Notes: generated by a model not told the origin, from the sequence alone. Numbered from the stretch's first letter, positions 1-8,988 are shown. The stretch is 64,000 nt of DNA from Bradyrhizobium sp. CSA112 (GCF_029051645.1 NZ_JAACFS010000009.1:124001-188000), one strand, 5' to 3'. Numbers and translations: made by a program.

Positions 1-51
1 GACGGTGGGTACACGTCGGGGTGGGGTTAGGCGCCTCGCTACGCACACCGA

Positions 52-184
52 CCTCATCCTGAGGAGCATCGCGAAGCGGTGCGTCTCGAAGGATGGGCCG
101 CGGATACGGTGGGGGCCTCATGGTTCTCCCGGCGATGCGAAGCATCGTCCGGAGACGGCGCTGTCGCGCCTCCTCACCATGAGG
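52..184. repeat. Intergenic palindromic repeat, family A, copy 1
   Basis: Two dyad units lie side by side. The first reads cctcatcctgaggagc and ends in cgtctcgaaggatggg. The second reads cctcatggttctcccggcga and ends in cctcctcaccatgagg. The same composite block recurs almost unchanged within 11705-11897, and shorter relatives lie at 2591, 4718 and 44421. Open frames across it are repeat shadows. No gene is supported in bases 1-205. Confidence 0.85.
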
Positions 185-205
185 AGTAGACGTCGGCGCG
201 ACTAA

Positions 206-1057
206 CTAACCCGTCGTCCGCTCGAACAACTGTCGGATCAGCGTCGTAATCCTTCCCTTCAGCGACATCATCTCGTACAGGATGGTGAAATGGTTCGCGC
301 CGGGAATTTCCTCATACGTTACTGGCAAGCCATATCGGGCGCGGTGGCCGGCGAAATCGGCGGTCTGCTTCCGCAATAGCGGCAACTCGGCGCTGCCGAC
401 CACGAGCGACAGCGGTTTTAAGGGACCGCCTTCCTGCATCATCGGCGAGTTGCGGCGTGAAGTCGCTTCATCGGCCTTCAGCTTCTCGTTGAGATAGGAA
501 TGGCGGATCGGCTCCAGATCGTAGATGCCTGAGATTGCCATGCCCGCTCTCACCTTCGGATGCGATAGCACCATCGAGGTCAGGTGCCCGCCGGCAGACC
601 AGCCTGATACCACGATGCCGCCGGCCGCGGCGCCAAGCGCCGGCAGTTGCTCGGAGAGATAATCGATGCCGGCGTGGATCTCAGTGACGATTTCGTCCAG
701 TGTCGCCTCCGGCGCCAGCGTATAGCCGATCAGGGCCACGTTGATGCCGTGGGCCATCGGACCTTCGGCAACCACGGTGAAAACCTCCTTCGCCCGCGCC
801 TGCCAGTAGCCGCCGTGGATGAACAGCAGCGTCGGCGCGTTGTCCGCCGCTTTCAAAAAATCAATCCGGTTGCGCTCGCGCGGGCCGTACCCCAGGTCGA
901 GATGCCCGGGGAAGCGCTTGCGCAACTCGGCAGACCGCTGCTCCCAGCCCGCAATCATCTCGACGCTGCCGGGCACCGCAACACCGTTGTTGAGGCCGAG
1001 GTCGCGCTCCTGCTGGTTCATCGCGCGCCAGTCCAGCGCAGAGAACAATGTCGTCAT
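206..1057 (-). CDS. Alpha/beta hydrolase, arylformamidase (KynB/AFMID)-like
   Basis: A 283-residue alpha/beta hydrolase. HGGYW at residues 81-85 is the oxyanion-hole signature of the kynurenine formamidase/esterase group, GWSAGG (Ser154) is the nucleophile elbow, and GANHF near the C-terminus supplies the likely catalytic His. The family hydrolyses N-formylkynurenine or related esters and amides in the cytoplasm. The open frame continues upstream, but the start at 1057 (MTTLFSALDW) gives normal family length and leaves room for the divergent promoter shared with the amidase at 1160. No kynureninase or tryptophan dioxygenase is nearby, so a role in tryptophan breakdown is not shown; a general esterase or amidase is the alternative. 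Confidence 0.82.
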   Translation of the reverse strand: MTTLFSALDWRAMNQQERDLGLNNGVAVPGSVEMIAGWEQRSAELRKRFPGHLDLGYGPRERNRIDFLKAADNAPTLLFIHGGYWQARAKEVFTVVAEGPMAHGINVALIGYTLAPEATLDEIVTEIHAGIDYLSEQLPALGAAAGGIVVSGWSAGGHLTSMVLSHPKVRAGMAISGIYDLEPIRHSYLNEKLKADEATSRRNSPMMQEGGPLKPLSLVVGSAELPLLRKQTADFAGHRARYGLPVTYEEIPGANHFTILYEMMSLKGRITTLIRQLFERTTG

Positions 1058-1159
1058 GCAATATCTCCGGTCGGCCACAACTTCCATGTGATTCCACTTT
1101 GCCGGAAAATGTTCTACAGCACCATCTGCGACAAACGCAAAACGAGCGGAGATAGCGAA

Positions 1160-2581
1160 GTGGCTGATCAGGGGCTGGTGCGAGAGACGGCGATCGCCAT
1201 TGTCGGCAAGCTGAAATCGGGTGAAGTTACGCCGCTCGACCTGCTCAACGTACTGGAAAAACGCATCGCCGAAGTCGACGGCAAGGTCAACGCACTCCCG
1301 ACGCTGTGCTTCGATCGCGCCCGAAAGCACGCCACCGTGCTGATGAAAAAGCCGGCCAGCGAGCGCGGGCTGCTCGCCGGCCTTCCGATCCCGATCAAGG
1401 ACCTGACCAATGTTGCCGGTGTGCTGACGACGCAAGGCTCGCCGATCTACAAGGATAATATCCCCGCGAAGTCCGATATCCTGGTCGAGCACCTCGAGAA
1501 CAATGGCGGCGTGATCTATGCCAAATCGAACACGCCGGAATTCGGCGCCGGCGCCAACACCTTCAACGAGGTGTTCGGCCCGACGCGCAATCCATGGGAC
1601 ACGTCGCGATCTGCAGCCGGCTCTTCCGGCGGCGCGGCGGTTGCGCTCGCCACAGGCACCGCGTGGCTCGCACATGGCTCCGACATGGGCGGATCGCTGC
1701 GCAACCCTGCGAGCTTCTGTGGCATCGTCGGATTGCGGCCGAGCATCGGCCGCGTCGCGCATACGCTGGCGGCGGCGATCGACCGCAATCTCGGCGTCCA
1801 GGGCCCGATGGCGCGCAATGTCGAGGACCTCGCGCTATTGCTCGATGCCATGAGCGGCGAGCATCCCGCCGATCCGCTCTCGCTGCCCGTGCTGCCGACC
1901 TCGTTTCTGTCCGCCGCCCGTTCCGGCAACAAGCCAAAGCGCGTCGCCTATTCGCCCGATCTCGGCATCACGCCAGTCGATTCCGAAGTCGCCGCCATCA
2001 CCCGCAAGGCTGCGCAGCGTTTTGCGGAAGCCGGCGCCATCGTCGAGGAAGCCCATCCGGACCTGCGCGAGGCCCATGAGTGCTTCCATGTGCTGCGCGC
2101 GTTCGACTTTGCGCTCTCCAAGGCGGCGCTGTTGCGTTCGAAGCGCGACCTGTTGAAGCCGGAAGTGATCTGGAACATCGAGGAAGGCCTCAAGCTGACG
2201 GTCGAGCATCTCGAACGCGCCGAGGCGCAGCGCGTCGCGATGACCGCGCGCACGCTGGAATTTTTCGACAAATACGATCTGTTGCTCTGCCCCGCCACCA
2301 TCGTGCCGCCGTTCCCGGTCGAGAACCGTTACGTCGCCGAATGCGCCGGCAAGAAGTTCGACAATTACGTCGAATGGCTCGGCATCGTCTACGCAATCAC
2401 GCTGGTGTGCTGCCCCGCGCTGTCGCTGCCATGCGGCTTCACCGCCTCTGGCCTGCCGGTCGGATTGCAGGTGGTGGCGCCGCCGCGCGGCGAGGCTCAG
2501 TTGCTCGCGGGAGCCAAAGTGCTGGAGGATATTCTAGGCGTGCGCGGCACGACGCCGATCGATCCGAAGGCGCCGAAGTAG
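1160..2581 (+). CDS. Amidase-signature family amidase
   Basis: A 473-residue amidase-signature enzyme that hydrolyses an amide to acid and ammonia. The Ser-cisSer-Lys triad is visible: Lys80 in PIPIKD, Ser155/156 in AAGSSGGAAV, and nucleophile Ser179 in DMGGSLRNP. Length is normal for the family. The GTG at 1160 has a GGAGA ribosome site about 8 bases upstream and starts at the usual N-terminal helix (LVRETAIAIVGKLKSGE). An in-frame ATG at 1109 is possible and would add 17 residues. It is divergent from the formamidase-like gene. The sequence lacks an obvious GatA setting (no gatB or gatC nearby), so a catabolic amidase is more likely than tRNA-Gln transamidation. Confidence 0.88.
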   Translation: MADQGLVRETAIAIVGKLKSGEVTPLDLLNVLEKRIAEVDGKVNALPTLCFDRARKHATVLMKKPASERGLLAGLPIPIKDLTNVAGVLTTQGSPIYKDNIPAKSDILVEHLENNGGVIYAKSNTPEFGAGANTFNEVFGPTRNPWDTSRSAAGSSGGAAVALATGTAWLAHGSDMGGSLRNPASFCGIVGLRPSIGRVAHTLAAAIDRNLGVQGPMARNVEDLALLLDAMSGEHPADPLSLPVLPTSFLSAARSGNKPKRVAYSPDLGITPVDSEVAAITRKAAQRFAEAGAIVEEAHPDLREAHECFHVLRAFDFALSKAALLRSKRDLLKPEVIWNIEEGLKLTVEHLERAEAQRVAMTARTLEFFDKYDLLLCPATIVPPFPVENRYVAECAGKKFDNYVEWLGIVYAITLVCCPALSLPCGFTASGLPVGLQVVAPPRGEAQLLAGAKVLEDILGVRGTTPIDPKAPK

Positions 2582-2590
2582 ATATCAACC

Positions 2591-2723
2591 CCTCATGGTG
2601 AGGAGCGCCAACGGGTCCGCGCGTAGCGCGGCCCGATGACAGGCTCCGCGCCGTCTCGAACCATGAGGCCACAGCCGGACCTTCATCCTTCGAGACGCCG
2701 CTCCGCGGCTCCTCAGGATGAGG
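2591..2723. repeat. Intergenic palindromic repeat, family A, copy 2
   Basis: Begins cctcatggtgaggagcg, passes through tctcgaaccatgagg, and ends with a second dyad from cttcatccttcgagacg to cctcaggatgagg. It fills most of the gap between the amidase and the molybdopterin gene. Confidence 0.85.
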
Positions 2724-2790
2724 TGAAATTTTCGCCGCTGGCGGTTCATGTCTGTGTCGCTATACTGCCGGCAACAAGGTCGCGATCGAC

Positions 2791-3456
2791 ATGACCAATG
2801 ACCACGAGCCGCCGCCGGAGAGCAAGCTGACGCGCAGCAAAGAGCGCTGGGCGCGCGAGGGAAAATTCCTCACCGGCAAGATGTCACGGCCTCAGGAAGC
2901 GCGCCTGCCGCCGGGCCAGCATCTGACCAAGGATTGGCCGACGCTCGATCTCGGCTTGACGCCGAACATCTCGCGCGAGCGCTGGCGGCTCGATGTGTAT
3001 GGCGCGGTGGAAGCTCCGCTGTTCTGGGATTTCGCGCAGTTTTCCTCGCAACCGCAGAGCAAGTTTATATCAGACGTCCACTGCGTCACGACCTGGTCGC
3101 GCTACGACAATCAGTGGGAGGGACTCTCGACCCGCGATCTCCTCGATGCCTGCCGACCGCGCGAGGAAGCGCGGTTCGTGGTGCTGCATTCGCATGACGG
3201 CTACACCACCAACCTGGCGCTGGAAGATTTCGCCGCCGAAGATGCCCTACTCGCCCATAGCTGGTCCGGTGCGCCGCTGGAGCAGGAGCATGGCGGCCCG
3301 GTACGGCTCGTCGTGCCGCACCTCTATTTCTGGAAAAGCGCAAAGTGGCTGCAAAGCATCGAGTTTCTCGCAGGGGACAAGCCGGGCTATTGGGAAGTCC
3401 GCGGCTATCACAACCGCGGCGACCCGTGGGCGGAACAGAGATATTCAGGCGACTAG
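2791..3456 (+). CDS. Sulfite oxidase-like molybdopterin-binding oxidoreductase
   Basis: A 221-residue protein of the oxidoreductase molybdopterin-binding domain family, the short form resembling Bacillus YuiH. The core VHCVTTWSRYDNQWEG contains Cys98, the expected molybdenum ligand, and is followed by a conserved HSHDGYTTNLALED stretch. There is no signal peptide, haem domain or dimerisation domain, unlike true sulfite oxidase, so it is probably a cytoplasmic enzyme with an unknown electron partner. The start ATG at 2791 is the only reasonable one. It reads toward the hydrolase-OsmC fusion with a 22-base gap, so co-transcription is likely. The substrate cannot be told from sequence. Confidence 0.82.
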   Translation: MTNDHEPPPESKLTRSKERWAREGKFLTGKMSRPQEARLPPGQHLTKDWPTLDLGLTPNISRERWRLDVYGAVEAPLFWDFAQFSSQPQSKFISDVHCVTTWSRYDNQWEGLSTRDLLDACRPREEARFVVLHSHDGYTTNLALEDFAAEDALLAHSWSGAPLEQEHGGPVRLVVPHLYFWKSAKWLQSIEFLAGDKPGYWEVRGYHNRGDPWAEQRYSGD

Positions 3457-3478
3457 AACCAGATCCGGGAGAACATCC

Positions 3479-4702
3479 GTGCCGAACGAACGCTTTCAAT
3501 TCACGGGCGAAGGCGGCCACCAGCTTGCCGCCGCGCTGGATATGCCTGACAGCCCGGTGCAGGCCTACGCGCTGTTTGCGCATTGCTTCACCTGCGGCAA
3601 GGACGTGCTGGCGGCCAAACGCATTGCGACCGCACTAGCCTCCAAGGGGATTGCCGTATTGCGTTTCGATTTCACCGGCCTTGGCTCCAGCGAAGGCGAA
3701 TTCGCCAACTCCACCTTCTCTTCCAACGTGGCCGACCTCGTCCGTGCTGCCGATCATTTGCGCGAAACCCGCGGAGATCCAGCTCTCCTGATCGGGCACA
3801 GCCTAGGCGGTGCGGCGATCCTTGCCGCCGCCGGACAGATTCCGGAGGCAAAGGCGGTCGTGACTATCGCCGCCCCTTCCGATCCCGTGCATGTCACGCA
3901 TCTGTTCAAGGATCGTATCGAGGACATCCGCAAGCATGGCAAGGTGGAGGTTCAACTCGCCGGGCGGCCGTTCCACATCAAGCGCGAATTTCTCGACGAC
4001 GTCGCCGAACACAACCTGATGTCGCATATCGCAAAGCTGCACAAGGCGCTGCTGATCATGCATGCACCGACCGACGACACGGTCGGTATCGACAACGCGA
4101 CGAAGATCTTTGCCGCCGCCAAGCACCCCAAGAGCTTTGTTTCGCTGGCGGGCTCGGATCATCTGCTGAGCGGCAAGCGCGATGCGGCCTATGTCGCCGG
4201 CGTCATCGCCGCCTGGGCCGAACGCTATATCGAGCCCATTGCAGCGCAGCCCGCCAGTGCCGCGAACGATGCGCCGCGCCACGTCGTGGTGCGCGAAACC
4301 CGTAACAGCAAGTTCCAGCAAACCGTCACTTCCGGTCCGCATGAAATGGTGGCGGATGAGCCCGTTGCCGTCGGCGGCCAGGATAGCGGGCCCGGACCGT
4401 ATGATTTCGTGCTCGCCGGCCTTGGTGCCTGCACTTCCATGACGATGCGGATGTATGCCGAGCGCAAATCGCTGCCCGTCGAGCGCATCACGGTGACGCT
4501 GAAGCACAGCAAGATTTACGCAAAGGATTGCGAGGAATGCGAAACGCGGGAGGGCATGCTCGATCAGATCGACCGCGTGATCTCGATCGAGGGCGTTCTC
4601 GACGCCGATCAGCGCAAGCGCTTAATGGAAATCGCCGACAAGTGTCCGGTGCACCGGACGCTCACATCGGAAATCCGTATCGTGACGAAGGCGGCGGACT
4701 AG
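3479..4702 (+). CDS. Bifunctional alpha/beta hydrolase / OsmC family protein
   Basis: A 407-residue fusion. Residues 1 to about 255 form an alpha/beta hydrolase with IGHSLGG (Ser108) and an SDHLL segment holding the likely catalytic His. Residues 265 to 407 form an OsmC/Ohr peroxiredoxin domain with the reactive pair Cys318 (GACTSM) and Cys389 (DKCPVHRTL). OsmC domains reduce organic or fatty-acid hydroperoxides; the hydrolase partner may release the oxidised acyl group first (inference). Start is the GTG at 3479 with GGGAGA about 10 bases upstream. The open frame extends much further upstream, but that part overlaps the molybdopterin gene in another frame and is a shadow. The fusion architecture is known in proteobacteria. 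Confidence 0.9.
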   Translation: MPNERFQFTGEGGHQLAAALDMPDSPVQAYALFAHCFTCGKDVLAAKRIATALASKGIAVLRFDFTGLGSSEGEFANSTFSSNVADLVRAADHLRETRGDPALLIGHSLGGAAILAAAGQIPEAKAVVTIAAPSDPVHVTHLFKDRIEDIRKHGKVEVQLAGRPFHIKREFLDDVAEHNLMSHIAKLHKALLIMHAPTDDTVGIDNATKIFAAAKHPKSFVSLAGSDHLLSGKRDAAYVAGVIAAWAERYIEPIAAQPASAANDAPRHVVVRETRNSKFQQTVTSGPHEMVADEPVAVGGQDSGPGPYDFVLAGLGACTSMTMRMYAERKSLPVERITVTLKHSKIYAKDCEECETREGMLDQIDRVISIEGVLDADQRKRLMEIADKCPVHRTLTSEIRIVTKAAD

Positions 4703-4717
4703 TGGACCGGCCACGGG

Positions 4718-4820
4718 CCTTCATGGTTCGAGACGCGCAGCTTCGCCGCGCTCCTCACCATGAGGGGATAAAAAGACCTCATCCTGAGGAGCATCGCGAA
4801 GCGATGCGTCTCGAAGGATG
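4718..4820. repeat. Intergenic palindromic repeat, family A, copy 3
   Basis: Two dyads, ccttcatggttcgagacg to cctcaccatgagg and cctcatcctgaggagc to cgtctcgaaggatg, lie between the convergent OsmC-fusion and YeeE genes. They could act as a bidirectional terminator. Confidence 0.85.
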
Positions 4821-4844
4821 AAAGCCCGGCTATCGAAGCGCGCT

Positions 4845-5909
4845 CTAAGCCGTCGCCAGCGGGCGCACGCGCAGCGCGCCGCGCAGGCCCGCGGCGGTGC
4901 CGACCAGAATGCCGGAGAATGCGATCAGCGATGCCACCGCCAGCGTGGAAAATCCCGTCAGGCCCTGCCCGATCGAGCAGCCGAACGCCATCACGCCGCC
5001 GGCGCCCATCAGCGCAGCGCCGCCACCGGAGCGCAGCATGTGGCGCGGCGACTGAAAGCCCTCGAGCTGAAAGCGTCCGGTCAACAGCGCGGTGACGAGG
5101 CTGCCGGCAAACACGCCGAACACCGTGACGATGCCGAAATTCAGCGTCGATCCCGTCGACAGCATGACGTATTGCAGCGCGTCCGCAATCGGCGCGATGA
5201 AGGTGAGCGAGGTCACCGGCGTCGGGTTGAAATCGTCGGCGCCGAGGTAGCCGGTCGCCAACCAGCCGCCGGCTACCAAAAGGCCGATCGCGAGGCCCGC
5301 GGCGATCTGGCCCGGCGAGCGCCGGAAGGCCGGATGCGCAAAGGCGAAGATGATCAGCGCCGCGGAGATGATCGAGGCGGCCAGCATCCGCGCCGCCGTT
5401 GCGCTCAGGCCCGCGGCGGCGAACAACGCCGCGACCGAATTTGCCGTCGTCGTGGTCTGCGACGCGGCGACCATCGCAATGCGGGGCGGTGCGATCAGGC
5501 CTTTCAGCGTCATCTGCGCGAAAATCGCCAGCACGACCACCACCACGAAGGAACGAAGATTGCCCCGGCCGAGCAGCACCAGCGCACGAGAGCCGCAGCC
5601 GTTCGAGAGCACCATGCCGTAACCGAACAACAGCCCGCCGAGGAACATCACCGGCGCGGAGAACGAGGACTGCAGATAGATCGACTTTCCGATATCGACG
5701 AGACCGGCGGCCGCCAGCAATTGCGTCGCGGCGACGGCGACGCCGATCGCCAGCGCATAGGTGCGGACCAGGCGGCCATCGCCATCGGCCCACCAGCCGC
5801 GCAAGCCAGAGAGCAGGCAGAAGCCGCTCAACAACCCGGCCGCCCCATAGATGAGGCCAATCAGCAACCCGCTCGCGACGATAATTTGGCCACCGTCCAG
5901 TACTGGCAT
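4845..5909 (-). CDS. YeeE/YedE family sulfur-compound transporter
   Basis: A 354-residue, very hydrophobic inner-membrane protein with about nine membrane segments and two related halves. Signature motifs are SNGCGSRALVLLGRGN (Cys105) and FGCSIGQGLTG (Cys311); a third cysteine, Cys31 in SGFCLLSG, matches the family pattern of conserved pore cysteines. Characterised relatives take up thiosulfate. The start at 5909 (MPVLDGGQIIVASG) puts the first membrane helix at the usual place; the longer upstream frame is rich in Arg and unlike the family. No TusA-like partner gene is adjacent. With the sulfite-oxidase-like gene nearby it hints at sulfur-compound handling, but the two are convergent. Confidence 0.88.
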   Translation of the reverse strand: MPVLDGGQIIVASGLLIGLIYGAAGLLSGFCLLSGLRGWWADGDGRLVRTYALAIGVAVAATQLLAAAGLVDIGKSIYLQSSFSAPVMFLGGLLFGYGMVLSNGCGSRALVLLGRGNLRSFVVVVVLAIFAQMTLKGLIAPPRIAMVAASQTTTTANSVAALFAAAGLSATAARMLAASIISAALIIFAFAHPAFRRSPGQIAAGLAIGLLVAGGWLATGYLGADDFNPTPVTSLTFIAPIADALQYVMLSTGSTLNFGIVTVFGVFAGSLVTALLTGRFQLEGFQSPRHMLRSGGGAALMGAGGVMAFGCSIGQGLTGFSTLAVASLIAFSGILVGTAAGLRGALRVRPLATA

Positions 5910-6127
5910 TTCCCTGCTCTCTAGGCGCCGCGGACGCGGCTGCGACTGCTCGAATAAGATGCAATTTCCGGCTGCTAATACGTTGGAAGCATGGGTCCGT
6001 CCACGGCTTGCCAACGCAGAGAATGAATCTCTCGCACGACCTAACAATCGGGGAACAAAAATGTTGCCGGTAACCGAGGCAGGAGATTTGTTTTTCCGCG
6101 AAGTCATGGAGGTAGCGGCCGCGAAGC

Positions 6128-7153
6128 CTAGGCCGATGGCCGCAGGATCACGCGATCGCGCGATGATCCGGCCACGGCCATAAATGCCGCCTTGGCCTGC
6201 TCCAGTGGGTAGATCGCGCTCGGCTTGATCGGGAACGGCTTGAGATGACCACTGGCGAAGCCGGGACCGAGTTCCCGCAGCACCGCACCGGTCGCGACCG
6301 ACGACAGGCCGAGCGTATCGATGCCCACGTAAGTGTGCTGGCCGCGATAGAATTCCAGAATGTTGAACTGCACGATGCGGTCAACCGCGGCGATCAGGAT
6401 CTGCCGCCCGCGCAAGCCGAGCGATTGATGCGCGGCCTGGAAATAGGGATCGCCGACTGTGTTGAACACGATGTCAGCGCCCTTGCCATCAGTGAGTTCG
6501 CGCACGCACGCCGCGACATCGGTTTCGGAGGCATCGATGACTTCGACTTTCGAACTGGCATGGCCTTCATACGGCTCGGCCTTGCGCACAACGCCGATGA
6601 CATGCGCGCCGTGCCAGCTCGCGATCTGTACCGCCGCCTGCCCGACCTTGCCGTTGACGCCCATCACCAGCACGGTCTCGTCCGCCCTGGGAATGCCGGC
6701 GCGGCGCAGGCCTTCCATCGCCGTGACAAAGGGCACGCCGATGCCGGCGGCCTCTTCCCAGGAAATGCTGTTCGGCTTCTCCACCACGGCGTCGGCTTCG
6801 ACGACGAGATGCGTGGCATGCGTGCCGTCGCGGCGAATGCCGAGATCACCGGACGAGCCGAACACCTCGCGGCCGATCCAGCCCGTTGGCCCGTCGATCA
6901 CAACGCCCGCATAGTCGCGCCCTGGGGTGCGGGGAAATACGGCATAAGGCATCAAGCCGGTCGCGGCCTTCACGTCGGATGGATTGACGGCGGCAGCCTT
7001 GATCTCGATCAGCAGATCGTTTTCGCCGCGTGACAACGCGCGCGTCTCGATGACCGGTGCAAGCGACGCGGCATCGGCGACTTTTGCCGGCAAACGGATG
7101 CAGCGGGCCTGGACTGCAAGGGGCTTAACATCTGACCTTTGGGCAACCGGCAT
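6128..7153 (-). CDS. MDR-superfamily quinone oxidoreductase/alcohol dehydrogenase
   Basis: A 341-residue medium-chain dehydrogenase/reductase. The N-terminal GroES-like fold carries the family stretch AAAVNPSDVKAATG and GRDYAGVV, and the nucleotide-binding region is VLVMGVNGKVGQAAVQIA. The zinc ligands of classical alcohol dehydrogenases are missing, which places it with NADPH-dependent quinone or enoyl reductases. A GTG lies directly before the chosen ATG (7153), and GGGAAGG precedes both. It is the last gene of the paaK/paaI block, 38 bases after paaK, so it may be co-transcribed, but it is not a known paa enzyme. Confidence 0.83.
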   Translation of the reverse strand: MPVAQRSDVKPLAVQARCIRLPAKVADAASLAPVIETRALSRGENDLLIEIKAAAVNPSDVKAATGLMPYAVFPRTPGRDYAGVVIDGPTGWIGREVFGSSGDLGIRRDGTHATHLVVEADAVVEKPNSISWEEAAGIGVPFVTAMEGLRRAGIPRADETVLVMGVNGKVGQAAVQIASWHGAHVIGVVRKAEPYEGHASSKVEVIDASETDVAACVRELTDGKGADIVFNTVGDPYFQAAHQSLGLRGRQILIAAVDRIVQFNILEFYRGQHTYVGIDTLGLSSVATGAVLRELGPGFASGHLKPFPIKPSAIYPLEQAKAAFMAVAGSSRDRVILRPSA

Positions 7154-7191
7154 CACGGCCTTCCCGCTCTCTCATTCATGAGGAGCACGAG

Positions 7192-8523
7192 TTACCCTTT
7201 CGGCCGCTTGTCGTAAACACGTTTTGCCTTGCCGAGCGAACGTTCGAGCGTGTTCGGGGCCACCGCCTTGATGCGCGCTGTGATGCCGATGGTGTTTTTG
7301 ATGAAGACCGCGACTTTTTCGGCATGCGCGTGGAGCCCACTGCCGTCCCAGCTTTCCGGACGGACTTCGGCGAGCACGGTCATCTCGTCCATACGGCCCT
7401 CGCGCGTCAGCTCGATGGTGAAATGGCCGCCGCACCAATCGGTCGCGAGCAGCGCTTCCTCGATCTGGGTCGGGAATACATTGACGCCGCGCAGGATAAT
7501 CATGTCGTCAGAGCGCCCTGTCACCTTCTCCATGCGCCGCATGCCCGGCCGCGCCGTGCCCGGCAACAGCCGAGTCAGATCGCGGGTGCGATAGCGGATG
7601 ATCGGAAAGCCCTGCTTGGTCAGCGAAGTGAATACCAGCTCGCCCTTCTCGCCGTCGGGCAGCACCGCGCCGGTCTCTGTGTCGATGATCTCGGGATAGA
7701 AATGATCCTCCCAGATGTGCAGGCCGTCCTTGGTCTCCACGCATTCCTGCGCCACACCCGGGCCGATCACTTCTGACAGGCCGTAAATGTCGGTCGCGTC
7801 CATGTCGAAGGTCTGCTCGATCTCGGCGCGCATCGCGTTGGTCCAGGGCTCGGCGCCGAAAATGCCGAACTTCAACGACGACTTTCGGGGATCGAGGCCC
7901 TGTCGCTTGAACTCGTCCGATATCGCCAGCATGTAGCTCGGCGTCACCGTGATGATGTCGGGCTTGAAGTCGTTGATCAGTTGCACCTGCCGCTCGGTCA
8001 TGCCGCCGGACACCGGCACCACCGTGCAGCCGAGCTTTTCGGCGCCGTAATGCACCCCAAGCCCGCCGGTGAACAGGCCATAGCCATAGGCATTGTGGAT
8101 GATCATGCCGGTGCGGCCGCCGGCGGCGCGGATCGAGCGCGCCATCACGTCCGACCAGATGTCGACATCTCCTTGCGTGTAGCCGACCACGATCGGCTTG
8201 CCCGTCGTGCCCGACGACGCATGGACGCGCACCAGTTTTTCGCGCGGCACCGCGAACATGTTGAAGGGATAATTGTCGCGAAGATCAGTCTTTACGGTGA
8301 ACGGGAATTTGGCGAGATCGGAGAGTTGCCTGAAATCGGATGGATGCACGCCGGCAGCATCGAAGGCCTTCTTGTAATGCGCGACGTTGTCGTAGGCATG
8401 CGTGAGCGACCAGGCGAGGCGCCTCGTTTGCAGTGCCATGATCTCGTCACGCGAGGCGCGTTCGGCCTCGTCCAGTTCGGGGCGATAACCGATTCCGCTG
8501 GATTTCAATCTTGCCATGGCCAT
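7192..8523 (-). CDS. paaK: Phenylacetate--CoA ligase PaaK
   Basis: A 443-residue AMP-forming ligase that activates phenylacetate to phenylacetyl-CoA, the entry step of the pathway. The phosphate-binding motif HASSGTTGKPIVVGYT, the YGLSEVIGPG adenylate motif, and the RYRTRDL and GRSDDMIILRGVNVFP stretches are those of PaaK rather than general acyl-CoA synthetases. Length matches the family (about 435-445). The first ATG at 8523 has AGGAAGGG upstream; another ATG two codons later is equally possible. It lies 15 bases after paaI. Confidence 0.95.
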   Translation of the reverse strand: MAMARLKSSGIGYRPELDEAERASRDEIMALQTRRLAWSLTHAYDNVAHYKKAFDAAGVHPSDFRQLSDLAKFPFTVKTDLRDNYPFNMFAVPREKLVRVHASSGTTGKPIVVGYTQGDVDIWSDVMARSIRAAGGRTGMIIHNAYGYGLFTGGLGVHYGAEKLGCTVVPVSGGMTERQVQLINDFKPDIITVTPSYMLAISDEFKRQGLDPRKSSLKFGIFGAEPWTNAMRAEIEQTFDMDATDIYGLSEVIGPGVAQECVETKDGLHIWEDHFYPEIIDTETGAVLPDGEKGELVFTSLTKQGFPIIRYRTRDLTRLLPGTARPGMRRMEKVTGRSDDMIILRGVNVFPTQIEEALLATDWCGGHFTIELTREGRMDEMTVLAEVRPESWDGSGLHAHAEKVAVFIKNTIGITARIKAVAPNTLERSLGKAKRVYDKRPKG

Positions 8524-8538
8524 GACGCGTTTCCCTTC

Positions 8539-8988
8539 CTATTCTTGTGTGGCCGCGCTCGGCAACCAGGTGCCGGAAATCGTGCGGGAGTGGCCGCGAA
8601 ATTCGGCAATCACGACATCGCCTGCGGTGACGCGCACGTCGTAAATTCCGGACCGGCCGTTGCGCGAGATTTCCCGCGCGGTCGCAACCAGAACGTCGCC
8701 GAGCTTGCCCGGACGGATGAAGGCGATGTCGCATTGCGCGGCGACGGCGCGTTCGTTGCGGGAGTTGCAGGCAAAGGCGAAGGTGGAATCGGCCAGCAGG
8801 AAGATGAAGCCGCCATGGGCGATGCGCTGGCCGTTGACCATGTGCGGCTGCACCGTCATCGTTAGCGTCGCCCGCCCGGGCTTCACCTCGACAATTTTCA
8901 TGCCGAGGCCCTTGCTGGCGTCGTCTTCCTTCCACATCGCATCCGCGCAGGCGCGGGCGATTTCGTCGGGCGACAGCGCGACGGTCAT
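8539..8988 (-). CDS. paaI: Hydroxyphenylacetyl-CoA thioesterase PaaI
   Basis: A 149-residue hot-dog-fold thioesterase. The HGGFIFLLADSTFAFACNS stretch carries the HGG motif and the Asp that defines PaaI-type enzymes, which act as tetramers and release CoA from dead-end hydroxylated phenylacetyl-CoA products. It lies directly upstream of paaK and downstream of paaE, with repeat family B in the gap to paaE. Confidence 0.93.
   Translation of the reverse strand: MTVALSPDEIARACADAMWKEDDASKGLGMKIVEVKPGRATLTMTVQPHMVNGQRIAHGGFIFLLADSTFAFACNSRNERAVAAQCDIAFIRPGKLGDVLVATAREISRNGRSGIYDVRVTAGDVVIAEFRGHSRTISGTWLPSAATQE

Noticed and set aside
5-205. Small open frame at the window start
   Set aside because: It lies within repeat family A.
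206-1057. Assigning the hydrolase to tryptophan degradation
   Set aside because: HGGYW and the Ser motif fit the family, but no kynurenine-pathway gene is nearby.
647-1159. Amidase frame extended far upstream
   Set aside because: It would lie antisense to the formamidase-like gene, and the amidase motif starts properly after the GTG at 1160.
206-1762. Hydrolase frame extended upstream as a longer protein
   Set aside because: The part beyond 1057 overlaps the amidase in antisense and has no family similarity; the start at 1057 gives the normal length.
2591-2723. Family A dyads as insertion-sequence ends
   Set aside because: There is no transposase frame and no target-site duplication could be recognised, so I call them palindromic repeats only.
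2993-3478. Long N-terminal extension of the OsmC fusion
   Set aside because: It overlaps the molybdopterin gene in another frame and has no recognisable domain; the GTG at 3479 has a good ribosome site.
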